Of a stretch of 64,000 nucleotides of DNA, positions 22,487 through 34,700 are shown piece after piece. Source of the stretch: Mytilus edulis (taxonomy: Eukaryota > Mollusca > Bivalvia > Mytilida > Mytilidae); assembly GCF_963676685.1 (NCBI RefSeq), contig NC_092357.1:70894971-70958970 (forward strand), given 5' to 3'. Both the position numbers and the translations under genes were made by a program. The notes under the pieces are model-generated. The model was not told the origin of the DNA. It made no database searches and saw only the letters and a list, made by a program, of their open reading frames with translations. Within the stretch, counting starts at the first letter, position 1, and every line of letters starts with the position of its first letter.

Positions 22487-23421
22487 TACACATGGAAAAA
22501 AAGTAATACAACACCTCGATTATTTAAACCTTGGAAAAGAAGCCATCTTTTTCGGATAGAATATGAAAAAATATTTGTATAATGAAATTGAAAATTTGTT
22601 AATGATAAGATTGGTAATAAAATGAATAAAAAAAACTATGAAAAATATGCTTCAATTAACCACAATTTTGATAACAGAATGAAGTAATTTTTGTACCAAA
22701 AAAAATCATTTTACAACTTTTTCTGTAATTGAACTTTACAATATGGGACACTTTCAAAATTAAATTGTAAGTTGATTGTTCACATCATGCTTGATCGTTA
22801 TACACCAACGAATCAATACTTGGTGCAGCCTCCAATGTGTATTTAATAAAGTGTATGAACTGGGGTGTCCTTTCGCTCACTGTACGCCCAATAATGTCCT
22901 ATATAGTCTCGATATGGTTTGAATCCTGGCTACGATCAGGCCAAGGAAGATAAGCCAACTTTGATTGGACCAATGGGGGTTCCTCCAAGGTGCTAATTTC
23001 TTACGTTGGCGAGCTCTGCACCATGGGATACGGACCAATTATGTTCTCTCGCACGACAACCAGTCGCTAAGATTCAATTTCGAACATTTTTTGTCTCCTG
23101 TAAGACAACCGCTAGTATTGTACTGTTTGCAAAGGGTTTCCTTCTGATCAACCGTCATAAGACTTAGCTTTCCCTAGCTGATGTTTTAGGGGTCTTCCTG
23201 ATCTCGGAAGGTCTTAAACATCATTTGTTGCCGATTTTTATTCACAAAACGACTTATAGTGGAATGTTTGCTCATATTTGCTTCTCTCATGCTGATAATC
23301 TGCAATCTTGCTGCAGCTGGGAGTTGTGGAGGACCATTTCATGGTGATAGTCACTTAACTTTACAATCTTGATTATTTAAAGTGTATCAATTCGGTGTTG
23401 CAATCCTTTATTCCATGTGTA
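22487..23421 (-). mobile_element. Decayed Tc1/mariner transposon
   Basis: 935 bp with terminal inverted repeats of about 28 bp (tacacatggaa at both ends, then aatacaacacc / attgcaacacc). TA lies on each side, the mariner target duplication. The minus strand holds transposase debris: an N-terminal piece HSTISRFVNKNRQQM, followed by a frame-broken region. Near the other end is a block resembling WPDRSPDLNPIE followed by W/IxxxGR. The middle, with the first catalytic Asp, is not recognisable, so the copy is dead. Confidence 0.75.
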
Positions 23422-23849
23422 TATTAAAATTTTGCTTTATGACTAAAATAATGACATATAAATCAACATAACCGTATTGAATTCTCTCTAGTTAAGATTT
23501 ATACCGTTTTTACGAGTTTATGTATTGTCTGTGTCTTCATCTGACAAAGACAAATGAGATGAGAGTGCAGTAAGTGAACTCTCACATATAATGAGGGTAG
23601 AAACATTGTCGTCAAGCGTCAGATATGAGTCAACTGTTTTGTTGTGGTTATTCATTCTAAATTTGTAACTACCTTAAGCGTTAAAAAAAGTTTATTTTTC
23701 GATTATCATTTTGAAGGATATAACAATTCACACCCTTTTATTTTAGAACAAAGTCCTAAGTGAGTTATATAATACACACCATGGATAACAGGACTCGATA
23801 GCTCTATCCTTGACATGTATTTATAATATTTGAAAAAGAAAGTAAAATC

Positions 23850-24080
23850 ACAAAAATACTGAACTCCGAGGAAAATTCAAAACGGAAAGTCACTGGCTTA
23901 CCGGCTGCTAATCAAATGACAAATTAAAATGATAAAACTCATCAAACGAATGGACAACAAATTGTCATATTCCTGACTTGGTACGGGCATTTTGTAGAAA
24001 ATGGTTGATTGAACCTGGTTTTATAAAGCTAAACTTCTCACTTGTACGACAGTTGCATCAAATTCCATTATATTGACAAT
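23850..24080 (+). repeat. Dispersed repeat family C, plus copy
   Basis: Contains ccgaggaaaattcaaaacgg, cctgacttggtacgggcat and gaacctggttttataaagct. Other copies or fragments: 24695, 33575, 34290, 35965, 38365 (minus), 38970, 53390 (minus). Confidence 0.7.
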
Positions 24081-24089
24081 GATGTTTGA

Positions 24090-24465
24090 ACAAAATGTCA
24101 CAAATAGGGGGACAACAGCAACTCGAACCCCATCAAAAATTGGGGGTTTAGGTGTTCCGGAAGGGTTAGAAGATCCTGCTCCACATGTAGCATCTGTTGT
24201 GTTGCTCATGTATCACATAAGCAACACGACGGGTGCCACATGTGGAGCAGGATCTGCTTACCCTTCCGGAGCACCTGAGATCACCCCTAGTTTTTGGTGG
24301 GGTTCGTGTTGTTTATTCTTTAGTTTTCTATGTTGTGTCATGTGTACTATTGTTTTTCTGTTTGTCTTTTTCATTTTTAGCCATGGCGTTGTCAGTTTGT
24401 TTTAGATTTATGAGTTTGACTGTCCCTTTGGTATCTTTCGCCCCTCTTTTATTACAAAGGCGAAA
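24090..24465. repeat. Two tails of retroelement family B in inverted orientation
   Basis: 24100-24205 is an inverted, diverged copy of 24215-24310. The shared core is tgtggagcaggatct with the flanking ttccggagcacctga type. The plus-strand copy continues to 24465 through ccatggcgttgtcagtttgt and gactgtccctttggtatctt. The two tails form a long imperfect palindrome next to reverse-transcriptase debris. Confidence 0.75.
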
Positions 24466-24474
24466 AATTGTCTA

Positions 24475-24734
24475 ATTCGGTAGGTCACATTCGATAAAAG
24501 GGAATGAGATTGTAGTAACGACATAAAGAACATATCCAATATCATATATATAACGAGTATTCCATTACGGTCAACCAACTCGTGAAGGCACCCGTAAATT
24601 TTACAAAGTGATGATTTCAACTTCACCATATAAAACTCTTTGTTTAAAATTGAAAAGGTCACAATATGGAAGCTGAAATCATCACTTTTGTCGTAAAGTT
24701 TTGTTTTCAACCAACCCTCATGTATACAAGTCAA
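24475..24734 (-). pseudogene. Reverse-transcriptase C-terminal remnant, family B (Penelope-like?)
   Basis: The minus frame reads LKTKLYDKSDDFSF, then VKLKSSLCKIYGCLHELVDR and NVTYRIRQFF. The same words occur in the fuller remnant at 53876-54540. An internal deletion joins the DDFSF part to VKLKSSL. Confidence 0.6.
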
Positions 24735-24900
24735 TTTCTAAATTTCAAATGGCAAAATCAAAAGCTCACACACATCAAAAGAATGGATGACAACTGTCAT
24801 ATTCCTGACTTAGTACAGGCATTTTCTTATGTAGAAAATATTGGATTGAACCTGGTTTCATAGCGCTAAACCTCTCGAAGCCTGACATTAAGCAAGACAC
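24695..24900 (+). repeat. Dispersed repeat family C, plus copy
   Basis: Contains gacaactgtcatattcctga, cttagtacaggcattttctt and gaacctggtttcatagcgct. Confidence 0.7.
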
Positions 24901-25094
24901 CATCATTCATACCACCAATAATGAAGATGAACAGATTGTAATGATTGTTCGCTATTCAATGTCCAGCAACAAATATTACATGCATATTCAAAACGATTGC
25001 GTGTTTATGAGATCTGCATATGTCGTTTTTGAACTAGTTCGACGCAATGAGTCGGGTTTTTGTGTCGTTTTGAACAACGAATCCAACCAGTATT

Positions 25095-25385
25095 AGGTCC
25101 CTTAGACACCATGGTCCCTTAGACACCATGGTCCTTTAGGCAGGGTAGAACCGGAAACATTGATTTTGACCTTATTTGCCTCGCGATCTTTTCCAAGACC
25201 TCGGTTCTCAAAAACTACCAATCAACGATATCTTCAAAATGTTATCAGAGACTGTACAAGAAATAAGGAAGACTTGACGTGTAGAGTACTGAATCAAGGT
25301 GAAGGTTGCAGGGACTAATCACTACAAGTGTAGTAAATTGAGTACTGAACCAAGGTCAGAGGGACTAATCACTTGTAGTGAATTT
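25095..25385. repeat. Small local duplications
   Basis: ccttagacaccatggt is repeated at 25100-25140. A block of about 55 bp with agggactaatcact occurs twice at 25285-25380. Confidence 0.6.
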
Positions 25386-25744
25386 CTCTAAAATCACCTT
25401 TTACTTGTGAGGAAGTTTTCCTACATATTTGTTTATTTTTAGGAAGTAGTCACTGAACAATAAACATGTAAATACATCATTGTTGTGGCTAATTAATGAA
25501 CATAAAAGAAACCATGAGTGATAAGTACAAACGTTACAATATGTTACCGGTTCGTTTTTTATATATAAGTAAATCCAAGGCCAAATGATATATGTCATAC
25601 ACGAGGATCTGGATGGTGGGTTTCTATATTCTATATTCTATAATTTCTTTAGCCTTGGTCATTTTCTCTCTTCTTTATTCTTTTGTCCAATTGTTCTATA
25701 TTCTTTATACTTTAGCACGCCAGCTTGCTCTATACATGTATTTA

Positions 25745-26050
25745 TAGTGTTTGTCCATTTTTCTCTTTTCTTTATACTTTTTGTCCATTTTTCTCTTTTC
25801 TTTATATTTTTTGTCCATTTTTCTCTTTTCTTTATACAATATTAATTTGTCCATCTTTCTTTATATTGTCTGTTCATTTTACTATTTTCTTTATATTGTT
25901 TGTCCATTTTTCTCTATTCTTTATATTGTTTGTTCATTTTACTGTTTTGTTTATATTGTGTGTCCATTATTCTTTATCTTTATATTTAGAGGTCCATTAT
26001 TCTCTATTGGTTATATTTTAGCGGTCCATTATTCTTTTTTCATTAGTTTT
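25745..26050. repeat. T-rich degenerate tandem array, unit about 27-33 bp
   Basis: Words ttgtccatttttctcttttc and tttatattgtttgtccattt recur about ten times. The Phe/Leu-rich ORFs are artefacts. Confidence 0.85.
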
Positions 26051-26099
26051 TTTGGCCGATCTTTCTCTTTTTTTTTTATTGTGTACTTTTATCATTTAT

Positions 26100-27270
26100 T
26101 CTCTATTCTGTTAACTCCATCCAGACCCTCAAATAGTTGTTACATTCCGAGAATTTGTCAATCAATTAATCGGGAAGCATCAATAATAGTAGTAGTGAGT
26201 AATCCAGTGTGAAAATAGTAAAAACGAAGTAATAAAACCCATGTCATCAGTGCTAGTGTACTTATTGGATCACCTGGTTTCAAGGGTTAGCGAGAACGGA
26301 CGCGCAATTTCTTTTTTTTCTGCATATGCGGATCCAGGACTTTTCAAATCGGTGTCATTTTTATACAAGGTAGACTTTCAGTAATGTTACGTGACATAGG
26401 CCATGTACATATATATTCTAATACGGCGGGTCAACCATATCTTAATATAATTTATGACAGTTGTGTCATAATAAGAAACTTGTAAAAATAAGTCGGAAAG
26501 CGCTCGCTTGATAAATCAGACTAGCACGAAACTCACAATTTATTTAACAAAAAAAATAAAAATACACAAATCTTGTTTGACGTCCTATACGGTTTATTAT
26601 TTATTTAACCCCCCCCCCCCCCCCTTTCCTCTCTATATGACTAATATGTCTTTATTCAAAGAAAAAAGGTTTTTACAAACTTTGATTTAGAAATAATGAT
26701 AAAAAAAAAACACTTGACAGTAGGTCTAACTAATATAACTGAATGATTGGTCGCACTTTTTTTATATACCAGGAACTGTAAACCCGTATGTAAATATGTG
26801 ATCAGCAGGATTCCTGATTCCAACTCCACAGTGGTCCTGACATTATTCCTAGTAGAAAATCAGTCGAAGAAACCTTTCCAACATTTCATTATTCCCACCC
26901 TCCTCTTCTTCATATCCCTTCCCCCTCTTCCCTTAGTGTCCACCCCCTGAATCCTGCTTCCAATCCCCACCCCTCATTCCCTGGTTGGCTTATCTACGTA
27001 TCCCTGTCTACCTCTCTATGTGCATAGTTTAACACACGTAAACTTTAAATGGCTTTACTGATTTCGATTTTCAGGAAAGTTGTATTGATGTCTTTGACAT
27101 AGTTTCTTAAAATCGTTTTGATATTTCTGATGTCTACCAGTAAGTAGACAGTGTATACCTTGTTGAAAAAAAGATATAGATACGTTTTCTGCAGTGTTTC
27201 AATTAGAATATGTATATTTACAAATGTTAGGCAAATCTCAGAATTCGGTCTAGTGCATGCAAAGGAGTTT
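26100..27270. other. Non-coding DNA
   Basis: A C homopolymer lies at about 26610-26625 and a pyrimidine-rich stretch at 26890-26990. No gene seen. Confidence 0.4.
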
Positions 27271-27562
27271 TTATGCCCCACCTACGATAGTTGAGGGGCA
27301 TTATGTTTTCTGGTCTGTGCGTTCGTTCGTCCGTCCGTTCGTCCGTCCGTCTGTCCCGCTTCAGGTTAAAGTTTTTGGTCAAGGTAGTTTTTGATGAAGT
27401 TGAAGTCCAATCAACTTCAAACTTAGTACACATGTTCCCTATGATATGATCTTTCTAGTTTTAATGCCAAATTAGAGTTTTTATCCCAATGTCACGGTCC
27501 ACTGAACATAGAAAATGAAAGTGCGAGTGGGGCATTCGTGTACTGAGGACACATTCTTGTTA
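27271..27562 (+). repeat. Dispersed repeat family E, plus copy
   Basis: Starts atgccccacctacgatag, has a (GTCC)n-like core tcgtccgtccgt and the tract caggttaaagtttttggtca. It ends tgaggacacattcttgt. A minus copy is at 45182 and a remnant at 60835. Confidence 0.8.
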
Positions 27563-27564
27563 TA

Positions 27565-28760
27565 TGGTGTATTTGCATTGGTATAAATATGTTTTTAACA
27601 TGTTTCTTTTATGTGGGAAGTTAAATCATTTCTTTTTTGTTAATCTAAAGGAAAATTGCATTAAGAATTACTTCCTTATGGAAATGAGAAACCTTTGAAA
27701 ATCAATGTACTGACTATGCCTATAATGGGTCCTCTGTTGGAAATAAACTGTATCTTATCTTATCTTATAGCTTACAATACTGTTCACTAAACATCGACTA
27801 GTACTGTAGAAAGTATTATTCATAAATCTAGTGGTGAAATATTGTTGTCGTATGAATGTAAAAACTGGTATGCATGCACTAGACCAAATTCTGAAACATT
27901 AACTCAGATTTGGATAACTGCATGTTTTGATTGATTGCTGGTTGCCAGTGGCAAATATTTCATGCATGTTCCTGACGACTGAATATTTTGAAAAAAAGAA
28001 AAAGGTAATATGACAGCCAATGAGACATCTATAAATCTTAGTCTGAATGATGTGGATGTTAGCAAATATTGGTCATTATACGGCCTTCAACAATGAGGAA
28101 AACCCAAACCGAAGTATCCGCTATTTAAGACACCTTAATGTGGCAGATAAAGAGATCGAGTACACTTTAGGAGAATATTGAGGCGGTTCATGAAATTCGT
28201 AACTAGAAACTGAAAACGAACGAAAAAGTGATGAGCGCACCTTTAGTCTTAATTATATTTTAAAATTAGTAATGTTTATTTCAAACGAACTGTCAAAGCG
28301 GAATATACTATTTATATATATATATGGAACAAGCAATAGTGTTATTATACCATTGTTCTGGGATTATATCTGTACAATTATAAAGCATGGTTTAAATAAT
28401 ATAATACCCTTAGCCATGTAATGGTAGGATTAAAAGTTAAATATAATATTAGAAATCATTCTTCTGTTGTATTTTATAATGTACGTTGATATAGAATTTA
28501 AAAGGACGCATTTGTGATATATAATTAATCAATGATTGGTCTATCAGGTTTAAGACAATGGCTTTTATTACTGTGAAATATGGAGGTAAAATATGTGTAT
28601 GGGGGTAAGAGATCTGTATTGGGGTTTATGGTGTATTCGTATTGGTATAAATATCTGTTTTACCATGTTCCTTTTGTGTGGGAAGTTAAATAATTTCTTT
28701 TTTGGGAGTGTAAAGGAAAATTCAATCGCAATAAGAAAACTTTGAAAAGTGAGAAGAGAG
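27565..28760. repeat. Direct duplication around exon 1 of the CXorf65-like gene
   Basis: 27565-27700 and 28625-28760 are related: both carry ggtataaatat, gtgggaagttaaat and ctaaaggaaaatt / gtaaaggaaaatt. The first copy lies upstream of exon 1, the second in intron 1. Confidence 0.65.
28558..28585 (+). CDS. CXorf65-like: CXorf65-like exon 1 (coding part)
   Basis: 28 coding bases, ATG through G|GTAAAA. It encodes MAFITVKYG and the first base of an Asp codon. It was found because the family starts with a short hydrophobic strand and the next exon needs phase 1. The intron that follows is about 4 kb. Confidence 0.75.
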
Positions 28761-31700
28761 TTGGAATAATATTCTGCAAGATGCAACCATCCTTATTGAC
28801 GAACTTGTAGTATAGTACAATTTAATTTCGTTAAAAATCTCTCACAGTCAAATCTAGTATGTTGATGTACATGTAAGTTATTTGTCTGTTCTATGTAATT
28901 CTTTCAAAATATTTTCTTAATATATATTTTCATCTTACTTTCTTATTGTTTATCAATACCAGATACATATAACTTTGTTTCATATGTTTCTGGCAATACA
29001 TATACAATATTTGTACATTGTTGACAATATAAAAACATTTTGTGTATGAGCTTTAGCAAATAGGACGAAAAAGTGAGGCTCGCCGACCTTTTCTCCTGTT
29101 TCGTAGCGAGTACAAATACATTTTATATTTTTCAACAATATACATATATTGTATTTATCCTGAAAGTTACACCCAACACTTCAACTTTAGTTTTTATAAT
29201 CTAAATCTTTGTCTCTTATTTTACAATGAAATCGACATAGTTTAAACGCGGACCGGGAAGAGGACCCCAATATGAAATGTTATGCAAAAAGAAATATCCA
29301 CATTACCGCTTGCTCAACAAATAAGCAGGGTAGCAGGAGATTTGACAAGTACATATAAAGCAAAAAAATACTTGTGTACCTGCTATTTGTACAATAGTTG
29401 GCTGATTGCAGGATACAATCTGCAGTTACTATCCTCATTTATATACAAAACGGATGGATAAAACGTTGTGATTAGTCATCGGAGCAACACAAAAAAAAAA
29501 TCACTCGACCACACGATTTCTTTCGTTTCTTAATTATAGATGTAAAGCAATGGTTCGTGTGACTCAATCGAATATGTTTAAGCATAGTTTACATTGTCTC
29601 TATTTTTTTTATATTTTTTTTTTGTATTTTGTAATCAGAAAATATACAGTCAGTGGTGTATTTATATTTGATGTATTTGTAATTTGTAAAGTTGTAGTCA
29701 AGTGCATTTAGAGTGTATAGAAATTACGTACATATTTTGAATGTATTAGATACTTTTTTTTAAATGGAGATGAGAGGTTTTATTATAAATAGACGAACAT
29801 TCTAAGTGTCAATAAAGATTTTTTTGTTAATATATATATATTTTATTTAGAAAACTACCCCTATACATCGGGGGCACCAGTCATCAGGGTAGAAGTGATG
29901 GTGCGTCTATACTATATTATTTACAATTATATACATTTTAGTTAATGGTTTCATTATAGAATGTCTTTGAAACAATAACATACATGGCACATTAATAAGA
30001 CAAAAATAGAGATTTCTAAAATACATAATCATAATAAAAAAAACAATTTATAGAATGTTAAAATATACATGTAATTAAAACACTCGTAGACAAATATGAC
30101 CATGCAGCATGTATAAAGCATAAAAACTAAGATCAATCAATATATAATAGTACATACGAGTAAGTTAACTCAAAGGTTTATTTTGGTTCAACCATAGTTT
30201 GACGTAATCTAAATAATTCTAAGAGATACATTCTTCCATAAACATCATAAAATGAACCAATTTCATCGTTAAAAGCATAACCAATATCGCCAACTAAAAA
30301 TAATACTTGTGCACGTGGCGACAGTTCCAGAAAACTTACATTTCTATCATTAAAAGAGGCAAATAAGGTGAAAAATTTAGACCTGGTTTGCTCAAGAATA
30401 GATAGTTTCAGAATTTGACGAATAGTTACTAAAATCGAATTCCTCAAGACAGTATGCAATGTGTACTTTAATTGATAAGGAGATACGAGGGTCTGAATGA
30501 AGGTTTCAAAATAGAGAATAATGGAATATAGTAAGGGGGATGGGGTTTAGGAGGGGTTAACACGCAGAATGGAGGGCAAACAAATAATAAATAACAGAAA
30601 AATGGCTAGAAAACAAGTAATAGAGCATAATGGGATATTAAATTATATGCAAAGAACAATGAAGACAGTAACTAAAGAATAGAGAAAATAGGCAAAGAAT
30701 AAGGAAACGGCGGACTTCCAGACCCGCAGATATGCTTGTCAATACTATGATTGGTTGTGATGCTCCCTACTGTTTTGATCTGGTTATCAATAAACCAAAC
30801 ATAATCCTCAAATGACTGACAGACAGAAAATCTTAATCCCCAGAACGTTTAAATGATTGACAATAAGTATTGAAATTAATCCTACTTATTCTAACAAAGA
30901 CTTATCAATAATTCAAGAGACATTCCAAACGGATTTGTCAATCGATAAAGATCAATAGAATGTTTGTACTAATGTTTACACTGATAGATGTAACGGCTAT
31001 GTCTTAAAACAGTAAAATAAAATATGCATGTTTGTTTGCCACAGGGGATCTACTAAGATCGATCTAAGATGCTTCCTTTAGGCTTTGATAGACTATTTTC
31101 ATATAACCGACTTTTTCCTCCTGGAGTTTATATAAATTTTCGACAGACAACCTACATGATCCTACATTATGGTAGGACTTTCTGGTACTCGGTCAATTAC
31201 GAACAACTAAATAAAGTAAAATCCCACTTAAATTGGTATCATATTTAGAAAAAAAGATATTTGTTATAGATTTAGTTTTAAGGACTCTCTTACTTGATCT
31301 AGTACCAGAATGTTCAGCCACAAGCTTGATAACCTGTCGAAACATTATATACCCGGAGTCAAAAGTCAGTAATATGAAAAAAGTCTGTTAGGATTCCATG
31401 TTATAGGGAAATTGTGTTAGGTCGATTGATCAAATAAAATAAAGACGGAGTGAAACGACAACAACATCTATACAACAGAAAGTGTAATTGCATTATATAC
31501 TTTGAATTGAAATTCTGCATATAAATGTACAATGGTTCTTTCACAAGAATGGGATGTGTTCATTATATCTACTTTGAAGTACGATGGACGATTTTTTCAT
31601 TACCTCAGATTTTTTTGTAGTAGGTTACGATGATCATTTACCATGATTGCCTCTTTAATATGTAGTATTGCTTTTTCTTCAATAGAATATAAATATAAAT

Positions 31701-34700
31701 AAGTAGTTTTGGAATGAGTGCTAATCAGACAACTCTCTCACCCAAGTTACAATTTGTAGCATTAAGTCATTATAATAGAAGGTAAAAGTGCGGCCATCAT
31801 CACGAAGCCTCGTCTTACACCGAACAACAAGCTATGAAGGACCACATAAAATAACATGTGTATAACAACTCAAACGGGAACACCAACGGTCTTTTAAACA
31901 TGTTTACAAAGTACGTACACCATACTAATGGAAAACCTAAAACAATTTATAACCAAGTAAATTCAAATGAATATGACAGTTCTTGTCCATTCGTTTTTGA
32001 TGCGTTTTGTTATTTGATTTTGCCATGTGATTATGGACTTTCCCAATTGATCTTCCTCTAAGTTCAGTATTTTTGTGCTTTTACTTTTCAAATGGCGTGT
32101 CGCCATTTTAATTGTTGTGTTAAACAAAATGTCCGTTTCTGTACTTATAGCTTAGATTTTGACGTCTGAACATTAAAGTTTTCGTGTTGACCGGATTTTG
32201 TTTTATTATTTATTTGTATTGTTCTAAATACAAAGTTTAAAAATTATGAACATTGATGGTCATACAAAACTAAATGACAATATTATGATTAGAAATGAAT
32301 TGCTGTGCACACTGTTAAGTAAATTGAGAGGGATACCTTTAATAATATGAAATCAACAGAACGATTGGTTAAGTAGGTATACAAGATTGGCCCTGAACTA
32401 ATGGTATAGCGTAGCTTACTTTTTGGGGTACGAATACAAAATACCCCTCTAGCGCAAAGGTTATTTATCAAAGAATCAACTATAGAATCCTCTTTTACTA
32501 ATGTATTCCCCACTCTTTCTCTGTACTTGTTGTGCCTCTTTTTTTCATTTGTACTGCAGTATGTTCGGTGGTTAAAGTCAGCTGTTTTTATTGGATTAAA
32601 CAATATAAGTTAATTTATTTTTTAGATTCTCAAGAAGATATTTTCAATCCGAACTGCAGAACATTTAACTTGCTTAGATGTATTCAACGTCGATGTAAAT
32701 GTAACGATGAGGGTGAGTATAAAACGACTTATCTGATTGGTCGAGTGAAAGTTTAGAACAACTTGTTTAATTGATTGAAGGGTAATTGACTGATTGGAAA
32801 AGATAAAACTGAGTAAAGACCCCATCTTAAACGTTCCTGCAAAGATCTCGGTGTCATGCAACAATTTAGGCAAGATTCCTCATCATCAATCTGTCCAATC
32901 TAAATTAGTTTTTTACTTTGTTTTCTGTACCTACATATTAATCTTCTATGCATATACCTCACCTCACGACTACAATTTCCAAATACAAAGACGTGTTGCA
33001 GTACCACACTATTGACGACTTAAAAAGTCTAAACCACCTGTGCTAGTTTCAGCTGGCCCGGTTATTACTGCTAACATAAACATTGAGATTAATACTCCTT
33101 TGCGATATGTTTTGTCAAAATATATGAGATATTATCATGAGCTTTAAATATGGAATAACCGTATCACAAATGATATCGGATATGTTCCTTACGTCGTAAC
33201 TACAATCCCCTTCCCTTTCCTGAATGTGACCTACCGAATTAGACTATTTACCGGATTTCTTATCACATAAGCAACACGACGGGTGCCGCATGTGGAGCAG
33301 GATCTGCCTACCCTTCCGGAGCACCTGAGATCACCCCTAGTTTTTTGGTGGGGTTCGTGTTGTTTATTCTTTAGTTTTCTATGTTGTGTCGTGTGTGCTG
33401 TTGTTTGTTTGTCTTTTTCATTTTTAGCCATGGCGTTGTCAGTTTGTTTTAGATTTATGAGTTTGACTGTCCCTTTGGTATCTTTCGTCCCTCTTTTAAA
33501 ACATCAATTAAAAGCCCAACTTTATAAAAGGTTGCACAATTGCTGATCTCAAAAGTAGATTCAAAAAGGGGTAGTCCATAATGACTGAAAAAATCAAACC
33601 AAAGACTAAATCAAACAACGAAACGCATGAAAAAAACCCTGTTTATATTCCTGGCTAGGTACTTGAATTTTCCAAAGAAAATGGTGGGTTTAACTATGTT
33701 TTATAGCTGGCTTAACTTTTGGTTCAGTCGAAGATTTTACAAGACAGAAATCAGACAAAAGTGGTAACATACAGATTTTATGAGTAATAATTTATGTCAG
33801 TCGAACTATAAGAAAATATTGACATCCTTAAGGTTTATTATAAGAAATGTTTTGTTTCAGTCGAACTATCAGATGAAAGTGGTAATATAAAGTTTTTACG
33901 AGAATGTCCAAATAGATATGCCAGTGAAATGTTGACGGACAGAGAATCATTAGTATTACTACGTGTAGAAAGTATGTATATAACTGATTATATGATAAAA
34001 TACCTACCTTGGTTCGTTTTCCTATAAAAAGCTACTAGTACCTCCCTTAATTTGTTCTCCTCTTATAGCTGATGTCTTTCCCTCGGTTTTAGTTTGTTAT
34101 CCGGATTTGTTTTCTCTCTATCGATTTATGACTTTTGAACAGCGGTATACTACTGCTGCTTTTATTTTCCATACAAGATCATGTGAATTATCAGAAGTAT
34201 TCCTAGATTGGATTGCCTATAAACAACTTGTTTGCCGACTGGACTGATCAGAAGTTAATTCCTTTGTAAGTGTTCCGTACAAAAAAAGTAATACATAAAA
34301 ATAACGAACTTTAATGAAAATTCCTAACGAAAAGTTCTTTATCAAATGGCAAAATCAAAGTGTCAGACTCGTTAAACGAATGGAAATTATATTGGTTTAC
34401 TTAACTAATTTGTTTTCCGTCTATACATATAATAGGTTAACAATTCAACGTTAACCCCTCATATAAAAAGTTGGAGTACAATTTCCAATGCGACAACCCC
34501 CCTCCCCCGATAGACGGAATGACGTCGAAGTAAACAACAGTGTGACCTTCAAAATCCAAACCGCAAAGAAATATATAGAAGAACCCAATAATGGTTTATC
34601 GTTACAAAGTGTGACTTGGGCGGAGAGTTTTCTCCTTGGCATTCGTGCCACATCTTCTTAAATCTACCGACATAACGTACAACTGTAAAACCAGTATATA

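Noticed and set aside
25585..26212. Overlapping Phe-rich ORFs resembling membrane proteins
   Set aside because: Products of a T-rich degenerate tandem array in several frames at once.
31550..31600. Candidate first exon of the CXorf65-like gene (VFIISTLKYDG frame)
   Set aside because: No GT donor at the needed phase; the exon at 28558-28585 fits start, phase and sequence much better.
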